Shown here: positions 40,806 through 49,789 of the stretch, piece after piece
How positions within the stretch are numbered: position 1 is the first letter of the stretch
Layout of the letters: each line of letters begins with the position of its first letter
DNA from: Galaxea fascicularis
Taxonomy: Eukaryota; Cnidaria; Anthozoa; Scleractinia; Euphylliidae
NCBI GenBank assembly: GCA_948470475.1
Contig: OX419338.1
Span: 1,209,159-1,273,158, forward strand
Direction: 5' to 3'
Length of the DNA: 64,000 bases
The notes under the pieces: generated by a model
The model's database searches: none
What the model was told of the DNA's origin: nothing
The model's input: only the letters and a program-made list of their open reading frames with translations
Position numbers and translations under genes: made by a program

Positions 40806-43800
40806 TCAAACTCTGCTTAGAGCATCCACATTACAGTGATTTCTGCCACTCTTGTGTTCTATAAGCATGTCGTACTCTTGGAGAGTAACGCTCCACCGCA
40901 ACAACTTTCGGCTTTTATCGCGGACTTGGTTTAGCCAGACCAAAGGGTTGTGGTCAGTCTGCAATTTAAAGGTTCTGCCAAATAGATAATACCTAAATAA
41001 CTCCACAGCCCACACAATGCCTAAACATTCCTTCTCTGTCGTACTAAGTTTTTGTTCCCTGGGTTGCAACTTCCTACTAGCATAAGCTACTGGGTGCTCT
41101 TCTCCGTCCTTACCTTTCTGGCACAAAATAGCTCCTAGACCTCTGTTTGAAGCGTCAACTTGCAAAATAAATTCTTCATCCCAGTGGGGTGGTCGTAGGA
41201 CTGGAGGTTTTTGAATAGCTTCTTTTAAATCAAGGAATGCTCGCTCGTGAACGTCAAGCCATTTCACCTTTGTGGGATTTTTTCCACTTGTCAAATCCGT
41301 TAGGGTAGCTGCTCTTTCAGAAAAATTTGGAATAAACTTACGATAGTAACCAACCAAGCCTAGAAAGGATCTTACTTCCTTCTTGGTTGCTGGCCTGGGG
41401 TACTCAATAATGGACTGGATAAGAGCTTTACGAGGTTCGATCTTATCTCCGCCAACACGATGCCCTACAAAATCTACAGTTTTCATAGCAATTTTGCATT
41501 TAGAGGGTCGTGCATTAAGATTGCATTCTCGGAGTCGATCTAGAACTTGGCGAAGTTCCAACAGGTGTTGTTCAAAGGTAGAAGGTGTGTCGACCTCAAC
41601 GTCATCTATGTAAGCATCAGCAAAATGAAAACCTTTTAGTACCACGTCTGACATCATTCGTTGAAACGTGGCTGGTGCTGTCTTCATTCCAAATGGCATC
41701 ACAAGAAACTCATATAAGCCCTTTGAAGTAATGAACGCCGATTTCTCAATTGTAGTCGTCTCAAGGGGAACTTGCCAATACCCTTTCGTCAAGTCTAATG
41801 TAGTTATAAACTTGGCAGAAGCAACCTTCTCTATCATCCTTTCCATTAACGGAATCGGATATGCATCCATTTTTGTTACGCTGTTCAGCTTCCTGTAATC
41901 GACACAAAATCGGATGGTTCCGTCTGGTTTCGGAACAATGACAACTGGGGACGCCCAGGGACTATTTGAAGGACGAATTATGCCTAACTCCAGCATCTTA
42001 TCGATTTCTTTGTTCACCTCACTTTCGAGTCTTTGCGGGACCTTGTATGGTGAACAACGGATTGGGGGGAAGTCATCTGTATCAATTTGATGGATTGCTG
42101 CGTTCGTTACATTTGGTTTTCCAGAGAACACATCAGCGTACTCCTGTAGCAATTTCTTCACCTGAATTTTTTGAGGTTCGGATAGCTCGTAAGAAATGAC
42201 AACGTCTTCCCATGATTCATCCGACGTAAATTGAGGGACATCCCGTTCATGTGGCAGAGGCATCTCTGAGGACTCTGGCATAACCAACGCGGCTATTTCA
42301 TCACGACTCTGCCATTTACTGAGAAGGTTAATGTGATACGTTCGATGCTGCTTGTGTGTTTTGCCTGTATCTAGCTCGTAGTTAAGCCCGTCATTTAACA
42401 CTTTGGTAACCTTGAAAGGGCCTTGCCAACAAACCTCCAACTTGCTTCCTGGGGTGGGTAACAAGACCAAAGCCTTGTCACCAACTTCCAGACGTCTTTT
42501 AGAGCTGTGAACGTCGTACAGGCGTTTTTGTGTTCGTTGCGTTTTCGTCATGTGCTCTTGAACCGCTTTCTGCATCATCGCGAGTCGTCTTCTGATTTCT
42601 AGGACATGGCTCACCAGGCTTTCCTTAGAAGGGTGTTTCTCTAACCATGTTTCTTTTATAACAGCTAACGGCCCACGGACTGATTGACCATACAGTAACT
42701 CAAAAGGAGAATATCCAGTGGATTCACATGGGACCTCTCTGTAGGCAAACAGCAGATAAGGGAGGAACTTGTCCCAATTTTTCACCCGCTCTCGGACAAA
42801 CTTTTTGAGCATCCGCTTCAGAGTACCGTTGAAACGTTCAACCAGACCGTTTGCTTCTGGGTGATATACTGAAGTTTGAATCTTGGTAATTCCTAACTGA
42901 TCATACAATTGCGCCATGAGGTTGCTTATGAAATTAGAACCCTGATCTGAAACCAATTCCTCTGGGATTCCTACCCTGCAAAAGTACTGAACAAGAGCAT
43001 CTGCGATTGTTTTCGAACTTGTATTCCTGAGAGGTATGGCCTCTGGGTAACGCGTTGCATAGTCAACTATTGTTAAAATGTATTTGTACCCTGTAGTTGT
43101 TCGAGGTAATTCACCCACTATGTCAATGGCTATCTTACGAAACGGTTCCGTTTCTGGTTTCACTGGATTAAGTGGTGCCCTGTGCGACTTCATCTTGCGT
43201 GCTACTAACTGACATTGTGGGCAGGTCGCGCAGTATTTTCGAACATCAAGGCTAATACCAGGCCAAAAGAAATGCACTTCTATGCGATTCAATGTTTTCG
43301 TGGAACCCATGTGACCAGCTAAAGGGATAGTATGGGCGACGCGAAGAATTTCATTTCTATAGGCTTCTGGGACAACCACACGGTCAACATACCTCACCCC
43401 ATCATGTACATCTTCCAAAAACTTGCGATGCATGAGCAAATCATTTTCAATGAAATAACTATTTCCTTCCTCGGGTGCTTTCTGAAGCGCCTTACTACGT
43501 GCCTTATCGAGCGTCACGTCGGTTCGCTGATCTTCGATAACCTGGCCCCTATTTCTATCCAAAATGTTAAGCAATAAATTCTCCATACCTGACTCTTCAA
43601 CAACCCCCTTTGGACTTTCCTCGTCAATCTCGCCTCGCTCTGGTTCTTCAAAGAGTGTTGGTAGATCACCCTTTCTCAGACCTTCCTTCTTCGTCTCTTT
43701 TTTGGACAGATTCCTAACTGCAAGTGCGTTTTCGCGATCCACTACTTCATCCGCTTGTTTCTGGGCTTCCTGTAATACTTTCTGCCGCCTAGTTAGCACA

Positions 43801-45380
43801 AAAGCTTCATTGCTTTCCAAGCTATGAATCGATGTATTGTTCTCCCATTGATCCAGGACATTTTGTTTGGAAAGGGTTTTACCGAATGAAGATCTACCGA
43901 GTAGACAGTCAACTGGTAACTTGTCTAATGCCCCTACCAATTCCCTATGCCTGCCATGTTCGCTTTCAAATTCTACCCATGCTAAAGGTATAACCAGTCG
44001 TTCACCTGCTGCAGTCAAAACTGTCATTTTCTCCCCGGTTAAAGAATCATCGCTAACAAACCTTTTATGGACAAGGGTTCTAGTACACCCAGAATCAACT
44101 ATCATCTCTGCAGGTTTACCCGCTATCCTGCCTTTAACATTGCACGGTGGAAACTCTGTTTTCTCCGAGTTAAGGGGAGTCATACAGAGCAGGTACCCTT
44201 GGGAGGTAGGGTTGCGGGTCCTCCCACAGTTAAACGACATGTGCCCTTTCTTGCCACATTTAAAACAAGTTACTTCGGGCCTTGTATTCTTAACGTTGGG
44301 CGAAACGGGATTCTGCTTACGCGAATCATGCTTGCTTTCGGGTGGAGGCCCATCCTTTTTTACGTTCATTTCCTTCCTTTGTTTAAAACCCTGCCCTCTA
44401 CCAAACGAAGCATATTTACCTGCGACGAGTGGTCCTTTCCTCGCTTGTACATGTAAGTTTGCTAGATTTCCAAGCTCTTCTGCAGTAGTTGGCTTTTGCT
44501 CTTTCAACCAAGCTCTTAGCTCTGGGCTTACCGCATCCAGGAGCCTCTCAATCATTATTTGCTCCAAAATCATCTCAGCATCACTAGCAGCCCCTGCAAC
44601 TTCCATCCAACGATTCAAATACCTTCTTGTCCGATTTCCCCACTGAACAAAGTCTTCCTCTGGTTGTTTCTCTGAGGTTCGAAATCTGAATCTGTAATGG
44701 TCTGCAGTTAGCTGATAAGCTTTAATAATGATGTTTTTGCTTTCATGGTAATTTTGACATTTGGGGTCCGGGATCTCCAAGTAAATTGATTTGGCTTTTT
44801 CTGTAAGCTTAGGAACGAGATTGCCAACCCACTCACTTTCCGGAAGAGACTGCGCTTTCGCCGTCATTTCAAATATTCTAAAGTAATCATCTATGTCTTC
44901 CTCTTCCCGCATTTCTCTAATCTTCATAAACCTAGGCTTATTGGAACTCTTATATTGCCTTTCGGCCTCTCTAGCAGCAAACTGTTCTTTCTCACTCCTA
45001 AGAATTCTAAGTCGTTCCTCTTCCCTGACTAATCTCTCTTCTTCCTCCCGCGCTCTCTGTCTTTCATACTCCCTTTTCTCCCTTTCGGCCTCCCGTTCTT
45101 CCATTTGCATTTTCCTTCGCAATTCCAACATCATTAGCTCTCGTTCTTGTAGTTGCACTCGTTGCTCGAAAGTCAAATTCCCCTCGGTTTCGGTCTGCTC
45201 CATTTCTTCACCTCCCGTGAACACATCACCCGGATTAGCCATTAACTTATCATGCACCCTAAGCTTGCTCGCCAGCGTCTTAATCCCATCTTTGCTAGTG
45301 AAACAAATCGATCTACTATTAGCTTCAGTTCTTAAATCTTCCAGAGACCAAGAATCATAACCCGAGTCTTTTGCAGCCAT
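40806..45380 (-). CDS. Gag-Pro-IN-RT-RNaseH polyprotein, Gmr1-type domain order
   Basis: The protein has 1524 residues from the ATG at 45380, the first ATG after the primer binding site. The frame stays open 70 codons further into the 5' LTR, but that part is probably not coding. Order: a SAP-like N-terminus (about 10-40); a highly charged coiled coil (about 70-140); gag; a CCHC knuckle CFKCGKKGHMSFNC (372-385); retropepsin with VDSG (about 428-431). Integrase follows, with HHCC (H683, H690, C720, C723), DD35E (D753, D812, E848) and a GPF module near 987. RT comes next, with LDLTKG (D1196) and YIDD (1257-1260), then RNase H (D1409, D1476, D1519), ending at NVDALSRV. Integrase precedes RT, the reverse of ordinary Ty3/Gypsy and the order known for Gmr1-like elements. 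There is no stop or frameshift and all catalytic residues are present. It copies the element through an RNA intermediate and integrates the cDNA. It shares no frame with host genes. Confidence 0.96.
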   Translation of the reverse strand: MAAKDSGYDSWSLEDLRTEANSRSICFTSKDGIKTLASKLRVHDKLMANPGDVFTGGEEMEQTETEGNLTFEQRVQLQERELMMLELRRKMQMEEREAEREKREYERQRAREEEERLVREEERLRILRSEKEQFAAREAERQYKSSNKPRFMKIREMREEEDIDDYFRIFEMTAKAQSLPESEWVGNLVPKLTEKAKSIYLEIPDPKCQNYHESKNIIIKAYQLTADHYRFRFRTSEKQPEEDFVQWGNRTRRYLNRWMEVAGAASDAEMILEQIMIERLLDAVSPELRAWLKEQKPTTAEELGNLANLHVQARKGPLVAGKYASFGRGQGFKQRKEMNVKKDGPPPESKHDSRKQNPVSPNVKNTRPEVTCFKCGKKGHMSFNCGRTRNPTSQGYLLCMTPLNSEKTEFPPCNVKGRIAGKPAEMIVDSGCTRTLVHKRFVSDDSLTGEKMTVLTAAGERLVIPLAWVEFESEHGRHRELVGALDKLPVDCLLGRSSFGKTLSKQNVLDQWENNTSIHSLESNEAFVLTRRQKVLQEAQKQADEVVDRENALAVRNLSKKETKKEGLRKGDLPTLFEEPERGEIDEESPKGVVEESGMENLLLNILDRNRGQVIEDQRTDVTLDKARSKALQKAPEEGNSYFIENDLLMHRKFLEDVHDGVRYVDRVVVPEAYRNEILRVAHTIPLAGHMGSTKTLNRIEVHFFWPGISLDVRKYCATCPQCQLVARKMKSHRAPLNPVKPETEPFRKIAIDIVGELPRTTTGYKYILTIVDYATRYPEAIPLRNTSSKTIADALVQYFCRVGIPEELVSDQGSNFISNLMAQLYDQLGITKIQTSVYHPEANGLVERFNGTLKRMLKKFVRERVKNWDKFLPYLLFAYREVPCESTGYSPFELLYGQSVRGPLAVIKETWLEKHPSKESLVSHVLEIRRRLAMMQKAVQEHMTKTQRTQKRLYDVHSSKRRLEVGDKALVLLPTPGSKLEVCWQGPFKVTKVLNDGLNYELDTGKTHKQHRTYHINLLSKWQSRDEIAALVMPESSEMPLPHERDVPQFTSDESWEDVVISYELSEPQKIQVKKLLQEYADVFSGKPNVTNAAIHQIDTDDFPPIRCSPYKVPQRLESEVNKEIDKMLELGIIRPSNSPWASPVVIVPKPDGTIRFCVDYRKLNSVTKMDAYPIPLMERMIEKVASAKFITTLDLTKGYWQVPLETTTIEKSAFITSKGLYEFLVMPFGMKTAPATFQRMMSDVVLKGFHFADAYIDDVEVDTPSTFEQHLLELRQVLDRLRECNLNARPSKCKIAMKTVDFVGHRVGGDKIEPRKALIQSIIEYPRPATKKEVRSFLGLVGYYRKFIPNFSERAATLTDLTSGKNPTKVKWLDVHERAFLDLKEAIQKPPVLRPPHWDEEFILQVDASNRGLGAILCQKGKDGEEHPVAYASRKLQPREQKLSTTEKECLGIVWAVELFRYYLFGRTFKLQTDHNPLVWLNQVRDKSRKLLRWSVTLQEYDMLIEHKSGRNHCNVDALSRV

Positions 45381-45447
45381 AATTAACACTTGTGTGTTGC
45401 ACGATTGTGTCTGAAGTGTGTGTACAACAAATACCAAGGGAATAGTA

Positions 45448-45464
45448 TCCCACTCCTGACACCA
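45448..45464 (-). other. tRNA primer binding site
   Basis: TGGTGTCAGGAGTGGGA in element orientation, four bases after the 5' LTR. The leading TGG is complementary to a tRNA CCA end. I did not identify the tRNA. Confidence 0.8.
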
Positions 45465-45468
45465 AAAA

Positions 45469-46481
45469 TGTGGCGTAAGCCCCGAAAATTCCCTTGACGA
45501 TAGAAATGGCAAAACAAAGACTAATAACACCGAAACTAACAATGACTGAATACACGCACCCCTTCCCACAATCCCACAACACACCACCATGAATTACAAT
45601 AACTAATGTTTATTAAAGTATATATAAAAAAAAAAACACTCGATATTGACAGCATTAACACTTAAGTAAACTAATTCTAAATATTCTATAACAATTAATA
45701 CAATTAATTACTAAACTATTGCGATTCCTAACCTAAACTTTAAGTAATTTTAAACCTATACAATAATAACAAATTATATACAACAGTTCACAGTTCAGTT
45801 TCACTATCCGCGTCTCCTCCTAACCAACACCACACCACACCAACCAATACCACAAACCTCTTCTTCCTCTTTGATTCCAACCTTGTCCCGCGTCTTTTAC
45901 GTCCTTTTCTTTTCCTTTACAGCTGACGTTTTCTTCTTAGCACAAGGTCTTTGAACGATCCCAATTGCCACACAGCACGTTATTCTTCTCAATCCTTACG
46001 CCACCACTGACAAATGTGTTTCGTCAATTGCAAGTTATTTCTTGGCTGGCGCCTACCAATGGCTCTTGATAGTGAATAAAACTTTTCTCTTTCTGGCCAC
46101 AGGCCCTTCACCTTGTCTCTCTTTTTCTTGCTTTACTCCCTCTACCGACAAAACTGCTACACACAACAACCCACTACAACTGTACAACTTACATTTATAT
46201 ATTTATGGAAATTTTTTTCTACAATTAACACTTAAAACAAACGCTATAAAGAAAGTGACTGGAAAGAACACCTGTTACACGCTGAATTGTACAAATTTAC
46301 ATAATTCCTGAAACATACATCTAAACTACACAATACACTAAGAATGTTTAAATATTAAATAGTTAAATGTTACATGAGTTACGTAACAAAGTTACGTAAC
46401 AATGAACGACAAAAATCCAAACAACACACTAAAACAAAAACTTAAACTAAACGCAAACAACTACTAAATAATTTCGTGACA
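45469..46481 (-). repeat. 5' LTR of the Gypsy element (1013 bp), with promoter and polyadenylation signals
   Basis: This is the longer LTR, without the two deletions seen in the 3' copy. In element orientation a TATATATAC box follows a T-rich run (about 45620-45640), and an AATAAA signal lies at 45609-45614. Transcription probably starts some 25-30 bp after the TATA box. It contains GTTACGTAAC inverted motifs near 46380-46400. Confidence 0.93.
45609..45640 (-). promoter_or_regulatory. LTR TATA box and AATAAA
   Basis: The TATATATAC sequence and the AATAAA a few bases downstream fit the U3/R boundary of an LTR. The same pair occurs in the 3' LTR near 39884-39897. Confidence 0.6.
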
Positions 46482-46486
46482 TCCTC

Positions 46487-47202
46487 TGAAAGAAACCAGA
46501 GGTGAAAAACAATTTCACAGCGATTTAGCCGCCACGAGTGTGTCGCCGAGTCATGACGGTTGAAGAGTGAGGTTGTCTTTCTGGCCTTTCTGAGGATGGA
46601 TTCCAGGACCTAGCGTGGCAGTTTTGGCTTGTTTTGACTTCTAAATAATGCAATCAGTACAATATTTCGCCAGCAGGACTGGGTGGCTCAACACTTATAA
46701 AAAACCTATGAAACAGAAATTGGCGGACTTCCATGTCGCCGTTATCAAGGAATTACCCAGAATTCATTTCGCTCATGACGACGAACCTTTCGGATGAGTG
46801 GGGATAGCTCTTCTTCAACAGCTTTTCCTCGGCGTGCTAAACAAGTGAGCAGAAAAATGTGGCAAAGAATTAAAGTGCTGGAGCTGAACTTTACTGCAAA
46901 TGTCGTTTTTGGGCACCAGGAGGAGTTTTTGTATCGGAAACTTAAAGACAAAAATCGTATATTTTGGTGTTGTCTGAGGGCGTTCACTTCGGACAGTTTG
47001 GGTTTTGTAGGGAACCAAACAGTCATGTTCAATGGAAATCGGCCATGGTAGCGCATTTATGGGGTGTTAAAATTCAAAGCACTAACCATTTCAAAGTATC
47101 AATGCCTCATTTCAACTTTCCAATTCTTAAAGAGTAACCATGCATCTGTAGAATGTACTGGTCCATATGGACAAGTGCATTAAACGGCCTGACAAGAAAG
47201 GG
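46487..47202. mobile_element. Element B copy 11, right part: end of the satellite array
   Basis: Positions 297-1012 of element B, completing the copy begun at 39449. The right end TGACAAGAAAGGG is intact but is followed by CTATTCC and not TTAA, so the target duplication is missing. The array stops exactly at the transposon terminus. It has a private change at 47177 (GTGCAT for GTACAT), inside the subterminal palindrome. Confidence 0.82.
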
Positions 47203-47541
47203 CTATTCCGAGTTTCATTTTCGAAGAAAAGAGCGGTAAAATCTCGGTAATGTCATAAAATATCCGTTCTATCACGAAAATGCATTGTTTTACTTTCCTC
47301 CCGGTAACCGGACTGAAGTGTTCATATGGCAAAAATGTTCGGCCCGGTTCCCGAGATCCCGGTTGGAAAAACCGAGATCTCGGCAACCGAGCCAGCCCGC
47401 CCTCTCATATGAACACATCGAAATTTTTACAAACGATTTAGCGGTGTGGCGAGATCTCGGAAACCGGGTCAGCCCGGTCAACCGGGCTCATATGAAGAGG
47501 CCCGTAGACCGCCAATAGAAAGTCCACCACTTCCGGCCCTG
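47203..47541. repeat. Inverted-repeat-rich sequence, possible hAT-like MITE or remnant
   Basis: Non-array DNA directly after element B. It contains GTGTTCATATG (near 47318) inverted as CATATGAACAC (near 47406), several CCGAGATC/GATCTCGG inverted motifs, and CCGGTT/AACCGG motifs that would form hairpins. Read from the right the sequence starts CAGGGCCGG, like many hAT-family termini. I see no clear partner terminus or 8-bp duplication, so the family call is tentative. Confidence 0.4.
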
Positions 47542-47584
47542 TTTGCCTCCAGTTGAATGAATATTTATACCTATATATAAAAAT

Positions 47585-47604
47585 TGATAATAATAATAAT
47601 GATA

Positions 47605-47677
<73 letters not shown>
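47585..47677. repeat. AAT microsatellite
   Basis: About 30 tandem AAT triplets with two or three interruptions (GAT, AGT) at its left end. Confidence 0.95.
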
Positions 47678-47678
<1 letters not shown>

Positions 47679-47840
47679 TACAAATAGATACATGTTCAAA
47701 GTTAATATATTCATGAATACGTAAGTACGTAAGAATGTCTGCCTTCCCGTGTGCTCGCAGGCTTGGATGAATGGATCGATGGATAAACGGATGAACAAAA
47801 CTGTCCCCAGTTGTTCATTAGAAGATAAGTCACCACTCAC

Positions 47841-47958
47841 GGGGAGCAGGGTTGGCGCAGTGGTGAGAGCGCTCGCCTTCCACCAATGTGTCCCGGGTTC
47901 GATTCCCGGACTCGGCGTCATAAGTGGGCTGAGTTTGTTGGTTCTCTATTCTGCTCCT
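47841..47958 (+). mobile_element. tRNA-derived SINE
   Basis: A tRNA-like head has an internal pol III promoter: box A TGGCGCAGTGG (47853-47863) and a perfect box B GGTTCGATTCC (47896-47906). It is followed by a CATAAGTGGGCTGAGTTTG tail region that I recall from anthozoan SINEs. The element stops abruptly at the decamer repeat, so its 3' part is missing. A functional tRNA gene is unlikely because the acceptor arms do not pair. Confidence 0.75.
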
Positions 47959-47967
47959 TACAAACGC

Positions 47968-48602
47968 TAGTAGACCCTAGTAAACCCTATTAGACCCTAG
48001 CAAACCCTAGTATACCTTTATAAACCCTACTAGACCCTAGTAAACCCTAGTATACCCTGATAAACCCTACTATACTCTTATAAACCCTAGCAGACCCTTG
48101 TAAACCCTAGTACACCCTAACAAACCCTGGTATACACTTGTAAACCGTAGTATACCCTAGTATACCTTTGTAAACCCTATTATACCCTAGCATACCTTTG
48201 TAAACCCTAGCATACCCTTGTAAACCCAAGTATACCCTAGCATACCTTTGTAAACCCTAGCATACCCTTGTGAACCGTAGTATACCCTTGTATACGCTAG
48301 TCAACCCTACTACACCCTTGTAAACCTTAGTAAACCCTGGTTTACCTTGTAAAATCTAGTAGACCCTTAGTTTATCCTAGTTAGCCCTAGTAAACCTTAG
48401 CATACCGTATGCATGTAAACCCCCAATATGTCCCAGTAAACCATATAACATTCTTGTAAATGCCACTGAAACCCTGTTATACCGGTCAGTATACCCCAAA
48501 ATATCCTAGTATATCCCTGTACACTCTAAAAATCGTAATACCCTTTTATATGTAAACCCTAAAAGACCCTTTTAAACCCTACTATACCCTTCTAATCCCC
48601 AG
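47968..48602. repeat. Telomere-like 10-bp tandem repeat (about 63 copies)
   Basis: The repeat is degenerate but strictly 10-bp periodic. It often alternates as a 20-bp dimer of TAAACCCTAG and TATACCCTTG. Phase is kept over most of the region, with drift after about 48340. It contains CCCTA, as telomeric repeats do, but the period is 10 and not 6. The copies are diverged, in contrast to the homogenised satellite upstream. Confidence 0.88.
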
Positions 48603-49208
48603 CTTATCCATGGAAAGCCAGCCTAATATATCCTTGATATGAGGTAACGCATTTCTCTCTTTTCCTCTGCCCCTTCCCCCAATTTTTTTTCGCTCGCCGT
48701 TTTCCTTCCTGCGGCCTTGCTAGCGTTTATAGTCGGAAAAAAGGCAGTCAGAAATGAAACACTATTTCGGAAGCTTTATGAAGTTAAGCAAAGTTTTGGA
48801 TCATCGAGAAAGGCACAGTAGCTCTAAAGAAAGTGAGGTCTCATTGCGCCTAATAGTTATCTCATGGTAGACGCTAATGTCCCCAAGGGCTACTCTACGA
48901 GGCAAACACGGAATTAATAAAGCGGATGTTACACGTAGTGTTGTTAGTTTATGATTTTCTTAGTTTTCCTTTAAAAAAATATTCTTGGTAATTACATACT
49001 AAGTATCTGAGAGTTCTGCTTTAAGGCTTTCCAAAATTTATATGTTTTTATTCGATTGTACACGTTTGGGAATCTAATGTAATAATCGTCGCTAATCGCA
49101 TAACTCTGAAAGACCAACCCTATTCATAGAAAAGCGTAGAAATTTGGTGCAGCTTGAAAAATGCGACTGAGAGCCGCCAGTGCGTGCAAAGTTATTGTAC
49201 TGACTCCA
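48603..49208. other. No gene seen
   Basis: AT-rich unique-looking sequence with a pyrimidine tract at 48650-48690. I find no coding exon, RNA gene or clear repeat. Confidence 0.6.
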
Positions 49209-49340
49209 GTTGGTCAAAGGGTGGATAACGCTATCCAGTGGATAAATAACTATCCATTGGATAAGTGTTGGCAAAACAAACTAGTGGATAGTTATAAAAC
49301 AACTGGATAGCACTGACTATCCACCCGTTAATCAACCAGA
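49209..49340. mobile_element. Short MITE rich in GGATA/TATCC
   Basis: TGGTCAAAGGGTGGATA at the left and, inverted, TATCCACCC plus CAACCA at the right form imperfect terminal inverted repeats. Between them are alternating TATCCA and TGGATA motifs. I recall similar TATCC/GGATA MITEs from cnidarian genomes. The family is not assigned. Confidence 0.5.
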
Positions 49341-49581
49341 TTTCATCTCATTTTGCCTCCAATCAATACACATCCGGACACACATCACAAAAAATTGACC
49401 AGGCAAAAACAGATTTTTTTTCCAATTCTGCTGAATGGTAGGATCGGCGAAGCTTGTTTTTCATGAAAAGGTCTTCTTCTTGTCGCCCTTTTGAAATTCA
49501 GGAAAACACCAAATATTCAGGCTAGAATATTGGGGTCGCGCACGCATCGGATTGTCAATCACACGCCCAGATTCGCTAGAA

Positions 49582-49781
49582 ATCAACAAGGTACTGGTCA
49601 CCTGAAGATAGCATAGAATCCAGAAACAAGTCGAACAGAGTTAAAAAACTTACGGCGAACTTTCGAGAAAGTCTATTCTTATTAAATATAGTGACTTTCT
49701 CGAAAGTTCGCCGTAAGTTTTTTTTAACTCTGTTCGACGTGTTTCTGGATTCTATCTGCAGTTGACCAGTACCTTGTTGAT
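49582..49781. repeat. Long hairpin: inverted repeat with about 90-bp arms
   Basis: The left arm 49582-49673 and the right arm 49693-49781 are near-perfect reverse complements, with small differences (CAAGTC versus GACGTG, an A-run length change, a few bases near CTGAAGATAG). They flank a 19-base loop. A transcript would fold into a long stem. The right arm abuts the LINE remnant, so the structure may be a rearranged piece of that insertion. Confidence 0.9.
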
Positions 49782-49789
49782 ATAATTCT

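Larger units (their letters stand above)
39745..46481 (-). mobile_element. Complete Gmr1-like Ty3/Gypsy LTR retrotransposon
   Basis: The element is 6737 bp, minus-strand, inserted in the last B copy. TCCTC is duplicated on both sides (39740-39744 and 46482-46486). The LTRs begin TGTCACG and end GCCACA in element orientation. A primer binding site follows the 5' LTR, a polypurine tract AAGGGGGGAGG precedes the 3' LTR, and one intact polyprotein ORF lies between. The two LTRs differ mainly by two short indels, so the insertion is young. The domain order Gag, protease, integrase, RT, RNase H is the inverted pol order known in the Gmr1 lineage. All parts needed for autonomous retrotransposition appear present by eye. 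Activity is not shown. Confidence 0.95.
1..47202. repeat. Satellite megarray: 503-bp monomer A with interspersed 1012-bp element B
   Basis: The stretch is built from two modules. Monomer A is 503 bp, counted from its TTAA, and recurs 58 times complete plus once truncated by the assembly gap. Module B is 1012 bp and is always inserted at the TTAA that joins one A monomer to the next, always in the same orientation. Spacing between B copies always equals 1016 + n x 503 bp, with n = 3, 2, (gap), 5, 1, 10, 5, 2, 23 and 6. Copies are nearly identical, with only a handful of substitutions in about 30 kb of A. This means very recent amplification or continual homogenisation by unequal exchange or gene conversion. 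The only interruptions are an N gap and a retrotransposon in the last B. The left end lies outside the window. I recognise no rRNA, 5S, histone or snRNA gene in either module. Confidence 0.97.

Noticed and set aside
43867..44646. 259-codon plus-strand ORF inside the retrotransposon
   Set aside because: It is the antisense shadow of the Gag-protease region.
47841..47920. Functional tRNA gene
   Set aside because: Good box A and B, but no pairing acceptor stem, and the downstream body is that of a SINE.
47571..47921. 116-codon ORF with a poly-isoleucine run
   Set aside because: It is translated AAT microsatellite plus SINE sequence.
47968..48602. True interstitial telomere (TTAGGG)n
   Set aside because: The period is 10 bp, not 6, and TTAGGG units are not tandem.
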